Source of the DNA: Thermoanaerobaculia bacterium
GTDB lineage: Bacteria; Acidobacteriota; Thermoanaerobaculia; Multivoradales; JAGPDF01
Direction: 5' to 3'
Length of the DNA stretch: 56,827 nucleotides
NCBI GenBank assembly: GCA_018057705.1
Contig: JAGPDF010000015.1
Location: forward strand, 5,248 to 62,074
Positions 44,652-54,311 of this stretch are shown here, piece after piece. How positions within the stretch are numbered: the first letter of the stretch is position 1; each line of letters starts with the position of its first letter. Below the pieces are notes generated by a model. It did no database searches. It saw only the letters and a list, made by a program, of their open reading frames with translations, and had not been told where the DNA came from. The position numbers and the translations under genes are program-made.

Positions 44652-45887
44652 TCAGGGGACGGTCGCCGACCAGGCCTGCGGCGTGGCGCTTTCGAAGCCG
44701 TCGGCGAAGAGCGGCAGCGCCGAGGCGAAGCGGCGCATGCGCACATCCAGGAAGGTCGTCGGCATGATGTAGACGTTCTTGTCCCAGGCGACGACGAAAT
44801 CGCCGCCGCCGAGCATCGCCACCTGCGGGGTCGTCTGCTGCTGCGTGGTGTAGGCGTTGGCCTGGAACTGCGCCCCCAGGCCGCTGCCGTCGGCGAAGAA
44901 GGCGCGCCCCTGGGCGCTCGTCTGGCTATTGTCCGAGCCCGGCGAGCCGGCGCTCAACCAGCTGACGACGAAATTCCCCGAAGCGTCCTTGGCGATCCGC
45001 GGCTGCTGCTGCGAGCTGGTGGTGTAGGAGTTCACCAGGAACTCTGCGCCCACCGCCGCGCCCGCTGCGTCGAACCGGCGCCCGAAAACGCCGGAGTCGT
45101 CGCCGCTGCCGGCGCCGTTCCAGACGACCGTGAAAGAGCCTTCGCGGCTGCGGTCGACATCGGGGTTGATCTGGCCGGCGGTCGTGTAGCTGTTGACCTG
45201 GAAATCGGGGCTGGCCGGGATGCCGGCGGAGTCGAGGAGCCGCGCGCGGACGTCGTAGTTGCCGGAGGCTTCGCGGTCCCAGGCGACGATGTAGCCCTGC
45301 TCGCCTGCGGAATAGGCGATGCGCGGGTTGCGGTCCGCGGCGGTTCCGGAGCTCACCAGCTGTTCGGCAGCCGCCGCGCCGCCCGTGTTGTCGAAGCGCC
45401 GCGACTTCACATCGAAGTCGTAGGAGCCGGTCGTGTCCTCCGCCCAGACGACGACGAAGTTGCCGGCGGCGTCCGCGGCGACGTCCCCCCAGAGCAGCAC
45501 GTCGGTGTCGGCGTCCACGTCCGCCGCCGCTGTCGGCACGTTGCTGGCGGAGTAGAAGCGCTTCTTGACACGCCACGTTCCCGACTCGTTCGACCGCCAG
45601 ACGACCATGAAACTGCCGGTGTCGGCGACCGCGACGCTCGGATACGCGCCGGGACTGGCGACGGTGAAGGCGCCGCCGATCGCCGAACCGTCGGCAGCGA
45701 AGCGCTGACCCTGAATCCCGCTGTCGGTCCAGACGACGACGAACTCACCGTCGGCGTTCGCCGCCACCGCCGGGCGAGACGAGCCCGCGGGATCGACGAT
45801 CACGTCGCCGGCGTCGATCGGCGTCGGCGTCTGGGCGAAGGCGGTGCTGGCCAGCAAAGCACTGAAGACGGTGATCGCACGTCGCAT
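44652..45887 (-). CDS. secreted beta-repeat protein with DGFES...WS C-terminus
   Basis: A 411-aa exported protein: signal peptide about 1-19 (ITVFSALLASTAFAQ), then about seven repeats of 45-50 residues around GNFVVVWxxxxxGS...VxxRRFDxxG, resembling beta-propeller-like repeats in bacterial surface proteins. The C-terminus is FADGFESATPQAWSATVP. ATG 45887 follows GAGGGGACGCGCC. Function unknown; the DGFES tail matches the subtilase and the Cys-rich protein of this window. Confidence 0.72.
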   Translation of the reverse strand: MRRAITVFSALLASTAFAQTPTPIDAGDVIVDPAGSSRPAVAANADGEFVVVWTDSGIQGQRFAADGSAIGGAFTVASPGAYPSVAVADTGSFMVVWRSNESGTWRVKKRFYSASNVPTAAADVDADTDVLLWGDVAADAAGNFVVVWAEDTTGSYDFDVKSRRFDNTGGAAAAEQLVSSGTAADRNPRIAYSAGEQGYIVAWDREASGNYDVRARLLDSAGIPASPDFQVNSYTTAGQINPDVDRSREGSFTVVWNGAGSGDDSGVFGRRFDAAGAAVGAEFLVNSYTTSSQQQPRIAKDASGNFVVSWLSAGSPGSDNSQTSAQGRAFFADGSGLGAQFQANAYTTQQQTTPQVAMLGGGDFVVAWDKNVYIMPTTFLDVRMRRFASALPLFADGFESATPQAWSATVP

Positions 45888-46128
45888 GGCGCGTCCCCTC
45901 CGTGGTCTTTGGGGGAATCCCGTTTGGATCCGGAGCGGCCTCTGCGCGATCCGCCCCCCGTCCCCCTCGCGCAGGCCGGTCGTCGGATCTGCCCAACCGA
46001 TGCGGGCCCCGAGGTGCCGGTAGTAAGAGTCTACGGACGAGGCGGGCGCAGGTTGCGGGCGCCCTCTCCGCCTGAGCCTTCGCTCTCGAGTCGTTATCAG
46101 CCCGGGATGCACTGCGCCCGCGGGCGGA

Positions 46129-46794
46129 TCAGACGCAGTTGCCGTTGCCGTCGCAGGTTGCGCCGCCGTTCTGCGCGCAAGGGGTGCCGGCGGGCTCGAA
46201 GTCGAACGTCGGGACTCCCCCGGAACAAGACTCCGCGGTGCATTGGTTGCCGTCGTCGGGGATGTCGCTATTGTCGGGCACGTCGCCCGGCTCACCGCTG
46301 CCGTCGCAGACGTTCACCTGGCAGTCGCCGAACGTCTGAGCCGAGGTCTCCGTGCCGGCAGGGGTGTAACCGGTACCGCAGGTCAGTGCGGTACAGGTCC
46401 GGAACGCGCAATCGGTATCGGCTCCGGGGCAGTTGGCGGGCTTCAGGCATTGGGCGCAGATCCCGTTCGAGCAAATCGCGCTCTGGCAGTCGCCGTCGAC
46501 GAGGCAGTTCTCGAAGTCTTCGCAGCCGCCGCAAGTGCGGCCGCCGCAGTCGATGTCGGTCTCGCATCCGTCTTCGAGGCCGTTGGAACAGGTGTCGGCG
46601 TCCGGCGGCTGCACCGCCGACCAGGGGCAGCTCGAGGCGGACTCGAAACCGTCCAGGAAGACGGTGGACGTCCCCAGCCAGGCCTGGAAGGAGGCGAAGG
46701 AGGTGGAGCTCTGCGCCGGGATGGCCGCGGCCATCGTGAGAAGTGCGACGGAGACGGCAAAACGAACCGCGAGTTCACGCGACCGGTCGACCAT
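46129..46794 (-). CDS. secreted cysteine-rich protein with DGFES...WS motif
   Basis: A 221-aa exported protein with signal peptide about 1-28 (AVSVALLTMAAAIPAQ). The DGFESASSCPWS motif is near the mature N-terminus (about 48-59), and about 20 cysteines follow in a series such as CSNGLEDGCETDIDCGG, CSNGICAQC and CDGNGNCV, probably forming disulfides. The CETDIDCGG...C pattern recalls disulfide-rich modules in myxobacterial and acidobacterial surface proteins. Function unknown. Confidence 0.7.
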   Translation of the reverse strand: MVDRSRELAVRFAVSVALLTMAAAIPAQSSTSFASFQAWLGTSTVFLDGFESASSCPWSAVQPPDADTCSNGLEDGCETDIDCGGRTCGGCEDFENCLVDGDCQSAICSNGICAQCLKPANCPGADTDCAFRTCTALTCGTGYTPAGTETSAQTFGDCQVNVCDGSGEPGDVPDNSDIPDDGNQCTAESCSGGVPTFDFEPAGTPCAQNGGATCDGNGNCV

Positions 46795-46869
46795 GGATTC
46801 CTCCTGCTGAAGAACTTGCGGGATGGTAACACCGAGTGGCGCGCGACGGGTGAGGACGACGACTCTCGG

Positions 46870-47822
46870 CTAGTCGGGATAGAGCCGTGCGAGGATCGCG
46901 CGCGCGGCCGCAGTCACAGGTGCGGTGAGCCGTGCCGCCAGCGGCGCGCTCCCGGTCTCGGCTCGGCGATCGGCCCAGAGCCGGTCGAGCTCCAGACGCC
47001 GCAGTGAGCTCGTGCAGGGCGACGAGACGGTCGGTGCTGGCGCGGATATCGGTGTCGAGGCGCGCGGCGAGCGCCTGCATGGCCGCCTGCTTCGGAGTCG
47101 CGGCGCCGTCGCGCCCGATCCCGAGCGTCAGCGCGAGGTCGCGAACCCTGCCGGCGAGGCCGGTGGTCGTCACGAGCTCGCGGTCGACCGCGGCGCGGAG
47201 CGCCACCTCCTGCACCCAGCAGCGCGCGAAAGCGTCGAGTGCCATCACGCCGCGGACGATCGCGTGCCGGGCCATGTGGGCCCGCCAGGTCGCGAGCTCC
47301 TCTGCCTCCGCCTCGAGCTCCTGCCGAATCGAGCACGGTATCCCGACTCGTCGACGATCACCGCCAGGACGGCCGGGCCGCCTGCCGCGGCCAGCAGGTC
47401 GAGGAACAACCCTTGATTTTCCGTCTCGGGGGTCGCCGTCAGCGCGAACAGGGGGGTGATCTCCGTCACGCCGCCGGCGAAGTCGGAAGCGCCGAGGCTG
47501 GGCCGAGAACGGCGCCCAGCAACGAGCGCACGGCGTTGGCGCCGAGGAATGTGCTCTACCATCCGGCGCGGTACTCGAAAGCGAGGCCGCGCAGGTAGAT
47601 GCTGGCGAGCGCGCCGAGCGCGAAGGCGATTGCGCCGACGTGCAGCACGCGACCGAGGCGCGCGGTCGTCAAAGTGGAGCAGGCTCGCGCCCAGTCCGCG
47701 TCGCCCAAGCTCGATCCTCTTCGCTCCACGCCAATCCCGCAGATCCTGCCGAGACGGCCGGCAATTCCCGCTCGACGGCCCGGATCAGCACCGTCTCGCG
47801 GGCGGCAGCCTCGTTCACGTCT
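46870..47822 (-). pseudogene. decayed DUF2868 membrane protein gene
   Basis: Minus-strand fragments in three frames follow the DUF2868 order: DVNEAAARETVLIRAVEREL (from about 47822); LGRVLHVGAIAFALGALASI and LRGLAFEYRAGW, then an in-frame TAG at 47556-47558 where the family has Glu (GWESTFL), continuing STFLGANAVRSLLGAVLGPA; then, shifted, FALTATPETENQGLFLDLL and AVIVDESGYRARFG; then, shifted again, ELEAEAEELATWRAHMARHA to LVALHELTA, and a last shift to LRRLELDRLWADRRAETG, ending at 46870. At least three frameshifts and one nonsense codon. The end part may derive from a DUF3482-like partner. Confidence 0.7.
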
Positions 47823-47905
47823 CGAGTCTGCCACTTCTCCGGCGGTACTGGTGGCGTCGTCTGCGGCTTGCTCCGCGGGCAGCGACGCGGTACAAAGCGG
47901 CGGAG

Positions 47906-49870
47906 ATGACCGACTACGCCTGGACGCCCCCAGCCGACGCCCGCCGCCGGTTCCGGGTCGGGGAGCTCCTGACCCGGCTCGGCGGCAAGAAGAGCGAGGT
48001 CCGCGATGAGATCGACGGCATCGACTGGATCGGTCGCCGTATCGCGACTGCGGGCGCCGACCCCGCCCGGTTCTGGCCGGAAGTCGTCGACCATCTCGAC
48101 ATTCCGTTCACGGCTCCGTTTCGCGAGGTCGTCGATCTCTCGCGGGGCCCGCAGTGGGCCGACTGGTTCGTCGGTGGCGAACTGAACCTCGCTGCCGCCT
48201 GCATCGACCGGCCGGCTCGGGGGAGCGGGGCGGATCGCGCGGCGATCGTCGCGGTGCGCGAAGACGGTGTCGTCGCTGCACTCTCGCGCCGCGAGCTCGC
48301 GGCGGAGGTCGCGCGTTGTGCCGCGGCGCTCGCCCGCGCCGGCATCGTCGCCGGCGATCGCGTCGCCGCCTTCATGCCGACCTCGGCGGAGGTGGCGATC
48401 CAGATGTTCGCCACGATCCGTCTCGGCGCGATATTCGTCCCGGTCTTTTCCGGCTTCGGCGCCGAAGCGCTCGCTGAGCGGCTGCGCGACTGCGAGGCGA
48501 AGCTCCTCTTCACTGCCGATACGAGCTTCCGCCGCGGCGAGCCGGTGCCGATTCTGCCGGCCGCGCGCCGCGCGGCAGGCGCGTCGCCGTCGGTCGGGCA
48601 GATCGTCGTCGTCGAGCGTTCTGGAGCGGCTGCCCTGGGCGAGCGCGAGATCTCCTGGCAGGAGTTTCTCGGGCCGAAGGTCGAGCCCCGAGCGGCGCTG
48701 TCGTTCCCGGCGATGCATCCGGCGCTGCTGCTCTACACCTCCGGCACAACCGGCCGTCCCAAGGGCACCGTCCACTCGCACGCCGGAACGCTGGTCAATA
48801 CCGCGAAGGAACACGGCTACGCCTTCGACCTGCGCGCCGACGACGTCTTCTTCTGGCTCACCGACATCGGCTGGATGATGGGGCCCTGGCTGCTCATCGG
48901 CGGCCTCTTCCACGGCGCCACCGTGGTGCTCTTCGAAGGCGCGATCGACTGGCCGACACCCGAACGTCTATGGGAAATCTGCGCCGCGCACGGGGTGTCG
49001 ATCCTCGGCGTCTCGCCTACGGCGGTGCGCCTGCTGCGCAAGCTCGATGCGGCACCGCGCGGCCACGACCTCTCGCGCCTGCGGATTCTCGGCTCGACCG
49101 GCGAAGCGTGGGACGAGGCTTCGTGGCACTGGTTCTTCCGCGAGGCCGGCGGCGAGCGCTGCCCGGTGATCAACATCTCCGGCGGCACCGACCTCATGGG
49201 ATGCTGGTTGTCGCCGACGCCACTGCATCCGTTGAAACCGGCGAGTCTCGGTGGCCCGGGCCTCGGCATGTCGGTCGATGTCTGGAACGAAGCGGGCGAG
49301 AGCGTCCGCGGCGAGGTCGGCTATCTCGTCGCCACCCGGCCGGCGCCGTCGATGACCCGCGGGCTTTGGAAGGACCCGGCTCGCTATCTCGAAAGCTACT
49401 GGTCGAAGTGGCCTGGAATCTGGAACCATGGCGACTGGGCGACCGTCGACGGCGACGGGCAGTGGTTTCTGCGCGGGCGCGCCGACGACACGCTGAAGAT
49501 CGCCGGCAAACGCCTGGGTCCGTCGGAGGTCGAGGGCGCGTTGATCGCCACCGGCATGGTGAGCGAAGCGGCGGCGATCGGCATCCCGGACGAGCTCAAA
49601 GGAGAGGCGATCGCCGCCTTCGTCGTCCTCCGGCCGGGCGTCGAGCCGACCGAAGAGTTGCGAACCGCGCTCGCCGCCGCGGTGGCCGATCAGTTGGGAA
49701 AGGTCGCCCGGCCGAGGGAAGTGCGCTTCGTCGGCGATCTGCCGAAGACCCGCAGTGCCAAGATTCTGCGCCGCGTCGTGCGCGCCGTCCGGCTCGGCGA
49801 GACCGGCCTCGGCGATCTCTCGACTCTCGCCAATCCCGAAGCGATCGACGCGGTGCGACAGGCGTTCTGA
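47906..49870 (+). CDS. acyl-CoA synthetase (AMP-binding, acetyl-CoA synthetase-like)
   Basis: A 654-aa ANL-superfamily ligase that makes acyl-CoA from a carboxylic acid, ATP and CoA. The P-loop YTSGTTGRPKG, the A5-like ISGGTDLMGCW, WNHGDWATVDGDGQW and the hinge GRADDTLKIAGKRLGPSEVE are present. The C-terminal PKTRSAKILRRVVR holds the catalytic lysine. An extra N-terminal region of about 115 residues resembles Acs/acetoacetyl-CoA-synthetase-like caps. ATG 47906 follows GGCGGAG. Substrate undetermined; it converges with the aminotransferase gene. Confidence 0.92.
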   Translation: MTDYAWTPPADARRRFRVGELLTRLGGKKSEVRDEIDGIDWIGRRIATAGADPARFWPEVVDHLDIPFTAPFREVVDLSRGPQWADWFVGGELNLAAACIDRPARGSGADRAAIVAVREDGVVAALSRRELAAEVARCAAALARAGIVAGDRVAAFMPTSAEVAIQMFATIRLGAIFVPVFSGFGAEALAERLRDCEAKLLFTADTSFRRGEPVPILPAARRAAGASPSVGQIVVVERSGAAALGEREISWQEFLGPKVEPRAALSFPAMHPALLLYTSGTTGRPKGTVHSHAGTLVNTAKEHGYAFDLRADDVFFWLTDIGWMMGPWLLIGGLFHGATVVLFEGAIDWPTPERLWEICAAHGVSILGVSPTAVRLLRKLDAAPRGHDLSRLRILGSTGEAWDEASWHWFFREAGGERCPVINISGGTDLMGCWLSPTPLHPLKPASLGGPGLGMSVDVWNEAGESVRGEVGYLVATRPAPSMTRGLWKDPARYLESYWSKWPGIWNHGDWATVDGDGQWFLRGRADDTLKIAGKRLGPSEVEGALIATGMVSEAAAIGIPDELKGEAIAAFVVLRPGVEPTEELRTALAAAVADQLGKVARPREVRFVGDLPKTRSAKILRRVVRAVRLGETGLGDLSTLANPEAIDAVRQAF

Positions 49871-49898
49871 AGCGTCGGCTCGCGGGTGAGCCGTCGGT

Positions 49899-51104
49899 CT
49901 AGACCAACTCGCCGAGCGCGCCGGCGGCGGCGGCCAGTCCGGATTCGAGCTCCTCATCCGGCACGGCGAAGGAGAGTCGCAGGAAGCCCTCCTGCAGGAA
50001 GGCCGCGCCGGCGGCGGTGAGAACCCCGGCGCGTTCGACGAGGTAGGAGGCCACCTCCTCGGAGCTCGAGAGCGTCCTGCCGTCGGGGGTCCTCTTGCCG
50101 AACGTGCCGCTCACGTCCCAGAACGAATAGAAGGTCGCCGGGGTCGGCCAGACCTCGACGTGCGGCAGGCGAGGAGCCCAGGCGGCGACCCGATTGCGTT
50201 TGGCTTCCAGGTCGCGCCGCAGCTCGCCGTCGTAGCGACCGCGCAGGGCCGCGAGAGCAACGTGCTGAGCCGGGGTCGAAGGCCCCGAGGTGTAGTGGCT
50301 TTGCAGATTGATCATCGCCTTGGCGACGTCGGTCGGCGCCACCGACCAACCGATCCGCAGTCCCCCGGCGCGACGGAAGTTCTTCGACAGACCATCGACC
50401 TGGATCAGCCACGGGTGCGTCTCTTCGTCGATCCGCGGCTCGGCGTAGATCGCGCCGTCGAAGAGCAGTTGCCAGTAGAGTCGGTCGAGCACGAAGTAGA
50501 TGCGGCGCTCGACGCAGACCGCGAGGAGCTCTTCGACCTCGCGCGCGTCGTAGAGCTGTGCCGTCGGATTGCACGGGTTGTTGAGCAGGAAGAGTCGGGA
50601 ATGCGGCCGCAGGTCGAGATTGCGCCGCAGGTCGTCGGCGGTGACCTTGAGGTGCGCGGTGGTGCTGCGCGGCACGACCATGATCGGTACCGCATAGGCC
50701 GCCGCGGCGAGCGGCTGGTAGCTCACCCACGGCGCGGCATCGAACAGCACGCAGTCGGCCGGGTCGCAGGTCGCCAGGAAGATGTTGAACAGGCTTTGCT
50801 TCGCCCCCGAGGTGATCACCACGTTCTCGATGCCGTAGTGATTCTCGAGCCCGAGCCAGACCAGCACCTGGCGCCGCAGATCGATCAGTCCGGCGGGGTC
50901 ACCGTACATCGTCAGCCCGTCGCGGTAGGCATGCTCGCCCGCTTCGCGCAGCTCGACCGGCAGCGCGCCCTTGGTTTCGCCGAGGCCGAAGTCGTGCACC
51001 GGCAGCCCTGCTGCGCGGCGCTCCTCCGCCTGGTGTTTGAGCTCGAGGGTGAGCGACGGCCGGAACTTGACCAGTTTGGCGGAGAGCCGATCGGTGGGGT
51101 TCAA
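49899..51104 (-). CDS. class I/II PLP-dependent aminotransferase
   Basis: A 401-aa aminotransferase: SGAKQSLFNIF (PLP phosphate region), NNPCNPTAQLYDAREVEELL, and DGLSKNFRRAGGLRIGW with the Schiff-base lysine. Other family markers include VLDRLYWQLLFDG and, near the end, GFLRLSFAVPDEE. The substrate is not predictable. It is 13 bp downstream of the radical SAM aminomutase gene on the same strand, so it may act on its beta-amino acid product. Confidence 0.92.
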   Translation of the reverse strand: MNPTDRLSAKLVKFRPSLTLELKHQAEERRAAGLPVHDFGLGETKGALPVELREAGEHAYRDGLTMYGDPAGLIDLRRQVLVWLGLENHYGIENVVITSGAKQSLFNIFLATCDPADCVLFDAAPWVSYQPLAAAAYAVPIMVVPRSTTAHLKVTADDLRRNLDLRPHSRLFLLNNPCNPTAQLYDAREVEELLAVCVERRIYFVLDRLYWQLLFDGAIYAEPRIDEETHPWLIQVDGLSKNFRRAGGLRIGWSVAPTDVAKAMINLQSHYTSGPSTPAQHVALAALRGRYDGELRRDLEAKRNRVAAWAPRLPHVEVWPTPATFYSFWDVSGTFGKRTPDGRTLSSSEEVASYLVERAGVLTAAGAAFLQEGFLRLSFAVPDEELESGLAAAAGALGELV

Positions 51105-51117
51105 GGTCCCTCGGTTC

Positions 51118-52485
51118 TCAGCTTGCCACCGGCAGCGCGAGCAGGCGCTTTTCCTCGGGCGTGCGCTCGCGCACGCCTTCGAAGAAGAAGTGGTCTTCTC
51201 CCAACGCCGGCTCGAGCTGGTCGAACCAGGTCGCGCGAGGGTTGAACCTGGCGAAGAACGGCCGGCCGACCCAGAGCGGGTTGCGCGCCTGGAGGAGATC
51301 GAGGACGAAGACCTTCTCGCTCCCGACCGTCTGCACGCCGAGCACCCGGACCTTGCCGGGCATCGCCGACATCGACGGCCCGCGCACCGTGCGGGCGAGG
51401 CCGCTCACCTGCTGGTAGGCGTCGCGATAGATCTGATAGGCGCGCGCCAAGGGCACCTCGAAATAGTTCTTCGGGCCCGTGTCGCGCTCGACGAACATGT
51501 AGTACGGCACCAGGCCGAGGCGGACCCCCGTGCGCCACATTTCGGACCAGATCGCAGAGTCGTCGTTGACGGCTCGCACCAGCGGCGCCTGCATGCGGAT
51601 CTCCGCGCCGGTGGAGCGGATGCGCGCGATCGCCTCGCGCACCAGCTCGGTCGAGAGCTCGCGCGGATGGCTGAAGTGAGCCATCAGCGCGAGGTGTCTC
51701 CCCGAGGCGACGACCTGGGAGAAGAAACGCAGCAGGTCGTCGGCGTCGTCGTCGGTCACGAAGCGCTGCGGCCAGTAGGCGAGCGCCTTCGAGCCGATGC
51801 GGATCGACTGCACGTGCGCGTATTCCGGCCGGAGCAGCGGCTCGAGGTGGGCGCGAAGCGCTGCCGACTTCATGATCATCGGATCGCCGCCGGTGACCAG
51901 GACATCCGTCACTTCGGTGTGCTCGGCGAGGTAGGCGGTGAGGTCGCTGGAAGTGCGCGCCTCGAACTTGAGCCCGGGCATTCCGACGAACTGTGGCCAG
52001 CGGAAGCAGTAGGTGCAGTAGGCGTGGCAGGTCTGGCCCTGGGCGGGGAAGTAGAGCACTGTCTCGCGATACTTGTGCTGGAGGCCTTCGAGGGGCCGCC
52101 CGTGAAGTCGCGGTACGTTGTGCGTCTTCTGCCCTGCCGGATGCGGGTTCATCCGCAGGCGGATCTCGTTCGCCGCCGTCTTGAGCTCGGCGGCCAGATC
52201 CCGATCGATCAGGCCGGATAGCTTGCGAAACTCGCCGGGAGTGAGCATCTCGGCCTGCGGGAAGGTGAGCTGAAAGATCGGATCATCCGGTGCGGCGGCC
52301 CAATCGATCAAGTCGAGAACATAGCTGTTCGTCCGGAACGGCAGCACGTGCGAAAGTACTTCGACGCCGCGACGAGCTTCCGCCGGGAGTGCTCCGAAGC
52401 GTGGATCGTTGGCGATTTGCCGCGCGCTGATGGCGCGGTAGCGTCCGGTGATCTCGACATCTGCGAGCATGGGTTCGCTCTCCAT
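51118..52485 (-). CDS. KamA-family radical SAM aminomutase (lysine/glutamate 2,3-aminomutase-like)
   Basis: A 455-aa radical SAM enzyme with C-HAY-C-TY-C (QTCHAYCTYCFRWPQFVG) for the 4Fe-4S cluster. LVTGGDPMIMKSAALRAHLE, IRIGSKALAYWPQRFV and MQAPLVRAVNDD match the PLP-dependent 2,3-aminomutase family. Such enzymes shift an amino group from alpha to beta carbon. It lacks the Cys-rich C-terminal zinc extension of classical KamA, so the substrate may differ from lysine. ATG 52485 is chosen as a sensible family start; the longer frame to 52716 is basic and unconserved in appearance. Confidence 0.85.
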   Translation of the reverse strand: MESEPMLADVEITGRYRAISARQIANDPRFGALPAEARRGVEVLSHVLPFRTNSYVLDLIDWAAAPDDPIFQLTFPQAEMLTPGEFRKLSGLIDRDLAAELKTAANEIRLRMNPHPAGQKTHNVPRLHGRPLEGLQHKYRETVLYFPAQGQTCHAYCTYCFRWPQFVGMPGLKFEARTSSDLTAYLAEHTEVTDVLVTGGDPMIMKSAALRAHLEPLLRPEYAHVQSIRIGSKALAYWPQRFVTDDDADDLLRFFSQVVASGRHLALMAHFSHPRELSTELVREAIARIRSTGAEIRMQAPLVRAVNDDSAIWSEMWRTGVRLGLVPYYMFVERDTGPKNYFEVPLARAYQIYRDAYQQVSGLARTVRGPSMSAMPGKVRVLGVQTVGSEKVFVLDLLQARNPLWVGRPFFARFNPRATWFDQLEPALGEDHFFFEGVRERTPEEKRLLALPVAS

Positions 52486-52554
52486 TCGTCCGCCGGCCCG
52501 ACGGGGATGGCGAGGACGCTCCTTCGAGCGATCGCATCCCGTCGAGGCACAGAG

Positions 52555-52564
52555 TTCGTACGAA
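52555..52564. promoter_or_regulatory. palindrome upstream of the aminomutase operon
   Basis: TTCGTACGAA is a perfect 10-bp palindrome 70 bp upstream of the radical SAM gene, in the 244-bp gap (52486-52729) that holds no recognisable gene. Confidence 0.3.
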
Positions 52565-52729
52565 GTGTCGGTCGCCGACGAAGATCGGCATGGCGCGACG
52601 AGGGTGAGAAAGAGCCTGCGGCCACTCGTCTGACCGACGTGCCCGCGCCACTCGCGCGGGCCCAGAGCGCTTGTTGGCGCCTTTGGAAGGTAACAGATCG
52701 GGTTTGTCCGGCGCAACCCTCGCTGCAGG

Positions 52730-53854
52730 CTAGCGCAGGGCGGCGAGCAGAACGCCGGCGGCGATCGCCGAGCCGATGACGCCGGCGACGTTGGGCGCCA
52801 TGGCGTGCATGATGACGAAGTTGGTCGGATCCTCCTCGGCGGCGACCATCTGGGCCACTCGCGCCGAATCGGGCACCGCCGAAACCCCGGCGCAGCCGAT
52901 GATCGGGTTGATCTTGTCGTCCGAGAAGACGTTCATCAGCTTGGCGAAGAGCACGCCGCCGGCGGTGGCGAGCGCGAACGAGGCGGCGCCGAGGACGAAG
53001 ATCTTGATCGAGGTCGGCGTGAGGAATCGCGAAGCGTCGGTCGAGGCGCCGACCGTAAGTCCGAGGAGAATCGTGATCGCGTCGAGGAAGGCGTTGCGCG
53101 CCGTCTGCGCGAGCCGCTCCGTCACCCCGGACTCCTTGAGCAGGTTGCCGAAGAAGAGCATGCCCAGGAGGGTGATCGAACCGGGAGCGATGAAGGCGGT
53201 GAGCAGGAAGGCGACGACGGGAAAGAGGATGCGCATCCTCTTCGACACCGGGCGGTTCGGCTTCATGCGGATCCGGCGCTCGGCGCGCGTCGTGAGCAGG
53301 CGGATGATCGGCGGCTGGATCACCGGCACCAGCGCCATGTAGGAGTAGGCGGCGATGGCGATCGCGCCGAGGTACTCGGGCGCCAGCTTCGAGGCGAGGA
53401 AGATCGCCGTCGGCCCGTCGGCGCCGCCGATGATCCCGATCGCCGCCGCGTGGGGCGTATCGAAGCCGAGAAGGAGCGCGCCCCAGAGGGCGCCGAAGAT
53501 GCCGATCTGCGCCGCCGCGCCGAGGAGGATCAGGCGCGGATTCGAGAGCATGCAGGAGAAGTCGGTCATCGCGCCGATACCGAGGAAGATGAGCGGCGGA
53601 TACCAGCCGAGCGTCACTCCCTGGTAGAGGAAGGCGAGGACGCTCCCCTGTTCGTAGATGCCGATCCCCATTCCGGCGGCGTAGGGGATGTTGCCGATCA
53701 GGATGCCGAAGCCGATGGGCACCAGCAGCAGCGGCTCGTAGTCCTTGCGAATGGCGAGATAGAGAAAGAGCAGGCCGACCGCGAGCATGCCCAGATTGCC
53801 CCAGGAGAGATTGCCCACGGCGCCGGCGGCGAGAAAGTCCTCGAGCGTCTGCAT
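52730..53854 (-). CDS. sodium-translocating decarboxylase beta subunit (OadB/MmdB type)
   Basis: A 374-aa integral membrane protein with about ten helices. GIIGGADGPTAIFLASKLAP is the conserved loop with the functional aspartate of OadB, and GCAGVSAVPDSARVAQ and HAMAPNVAGVIGSAIAAGVL close the family pattern. It couples decarboxylation of carboxybiotin to Na+ export. Its start is 1 bp after the biotin-carrier stop. Last gene of the leftward operon. Confidence 0.95.
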   Translation of the reverse strand: MQTLEDFLAAGAVGNLSWGNLGMLAVGLLFLYLAIRKDYEPLLLVPIGFGILIGNIPYAAGMGIGIYEQGSVLAFLYQGVTLGWYPPLIFLGIGAMTDFSCMLSNPRLILLGAAAQIGIFGALWGALLLGFDTPHAAAIGIIGGADGPTAIFLASKLAPEYLGAIAIAAYSYMALVPVIQPPIIRLLTTRAERRIRMKPNRPVSKRMRILFPVVAFLLTAFIAPGSITLLGMLFFGNLLKESGVTERLAQTARNAFLDAITILLGLTVGASTDASRFLTPTSIKIFVLGAASFALATAGGVLFAKLMNVFSDDKINPIIGCAGVSAVPDSARVAQMVAAEEDPTNFVIMHAMAPNVAGVIGSAIAAGVLLAALR

Positions 53855-53855
53855 G

Positions 53856-54272
53856 TCATTCGTAGTGGAGGAGAGCCTGCCCCTCCTGCACGGCGTCGCC
53901 GGGCGCCACCAGGATCTGGGCCACCCGGCCGACCCCCGGGGCGACGATCGAGGTCTTCATCTTCATCGCCTCGAGCACGAACAGGACCTTGTTCAACTCG
54001 ATCGCTTCGCCGTTGCGGCAGTGCACTTCGAGCACGGTGCCAGCGACCGGGGAGGCGACAGACCGGCGGTCCGCGGTCGACGCGGATGGCACCGTCGCCG
54101 CAGGCTGGCCCGGGTGGGAGGCGGCAGGCGCGCTGGCGCGGGTCGCGGCGGCCCGGCCCGGCGCGAGCGGGGCGATCGGCAGCGCCGAGGAGGGCGGGAA
54201 GCCCTCGCCGGGGTCGAGCACTTCGACGTCGACTTCGTAGGCGACACCGTGGACGGTGATCTTGAGCTTCAT
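53856..54272 (-). CDS. biotin carrier subunit (gamma) of the Na+-pumping decarboxylase
   Basis: A 138-aa protein. It has an N-terminal short fold (KLKITVHGVAYEVDVEVLDP), a flexible Ala/Pro-rich linker (about 30-70) and a biotinyl domain ending VLEAMKMKTSIVAPGVGRV, where EAMKM carries the biotinylated lysine. It ferries the carboxyl group from the alpha to the beta subunit. It lies between the delta-like and beta genes. Confidence 0.95.
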   Translation of the reverse strand: MKLKITVHGVAYEVDVEVLDPGEGFPPSSALPIAPLAPGRAAATRASAPAASHPGQPAATVPSASTADRRSVASPVAGTVLEVHCRNGEAIELNKVLFVLEAMKMKTSIVAPGVGRVAQILVAPGDAVQEGQALLHYE

Positions 54273-54311
54273 GGATTCACTCCGCAGGAGGTCGAATGGA
54301 GGCGAGCGCGG

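Noticed and set aside
46775-47275. 166-codon minus-strand frame as a genuine gene
   Set aside because: Its first 100 residues are one fragment of the decayed DUF2868 locus and its tail is out of frame with the rest.
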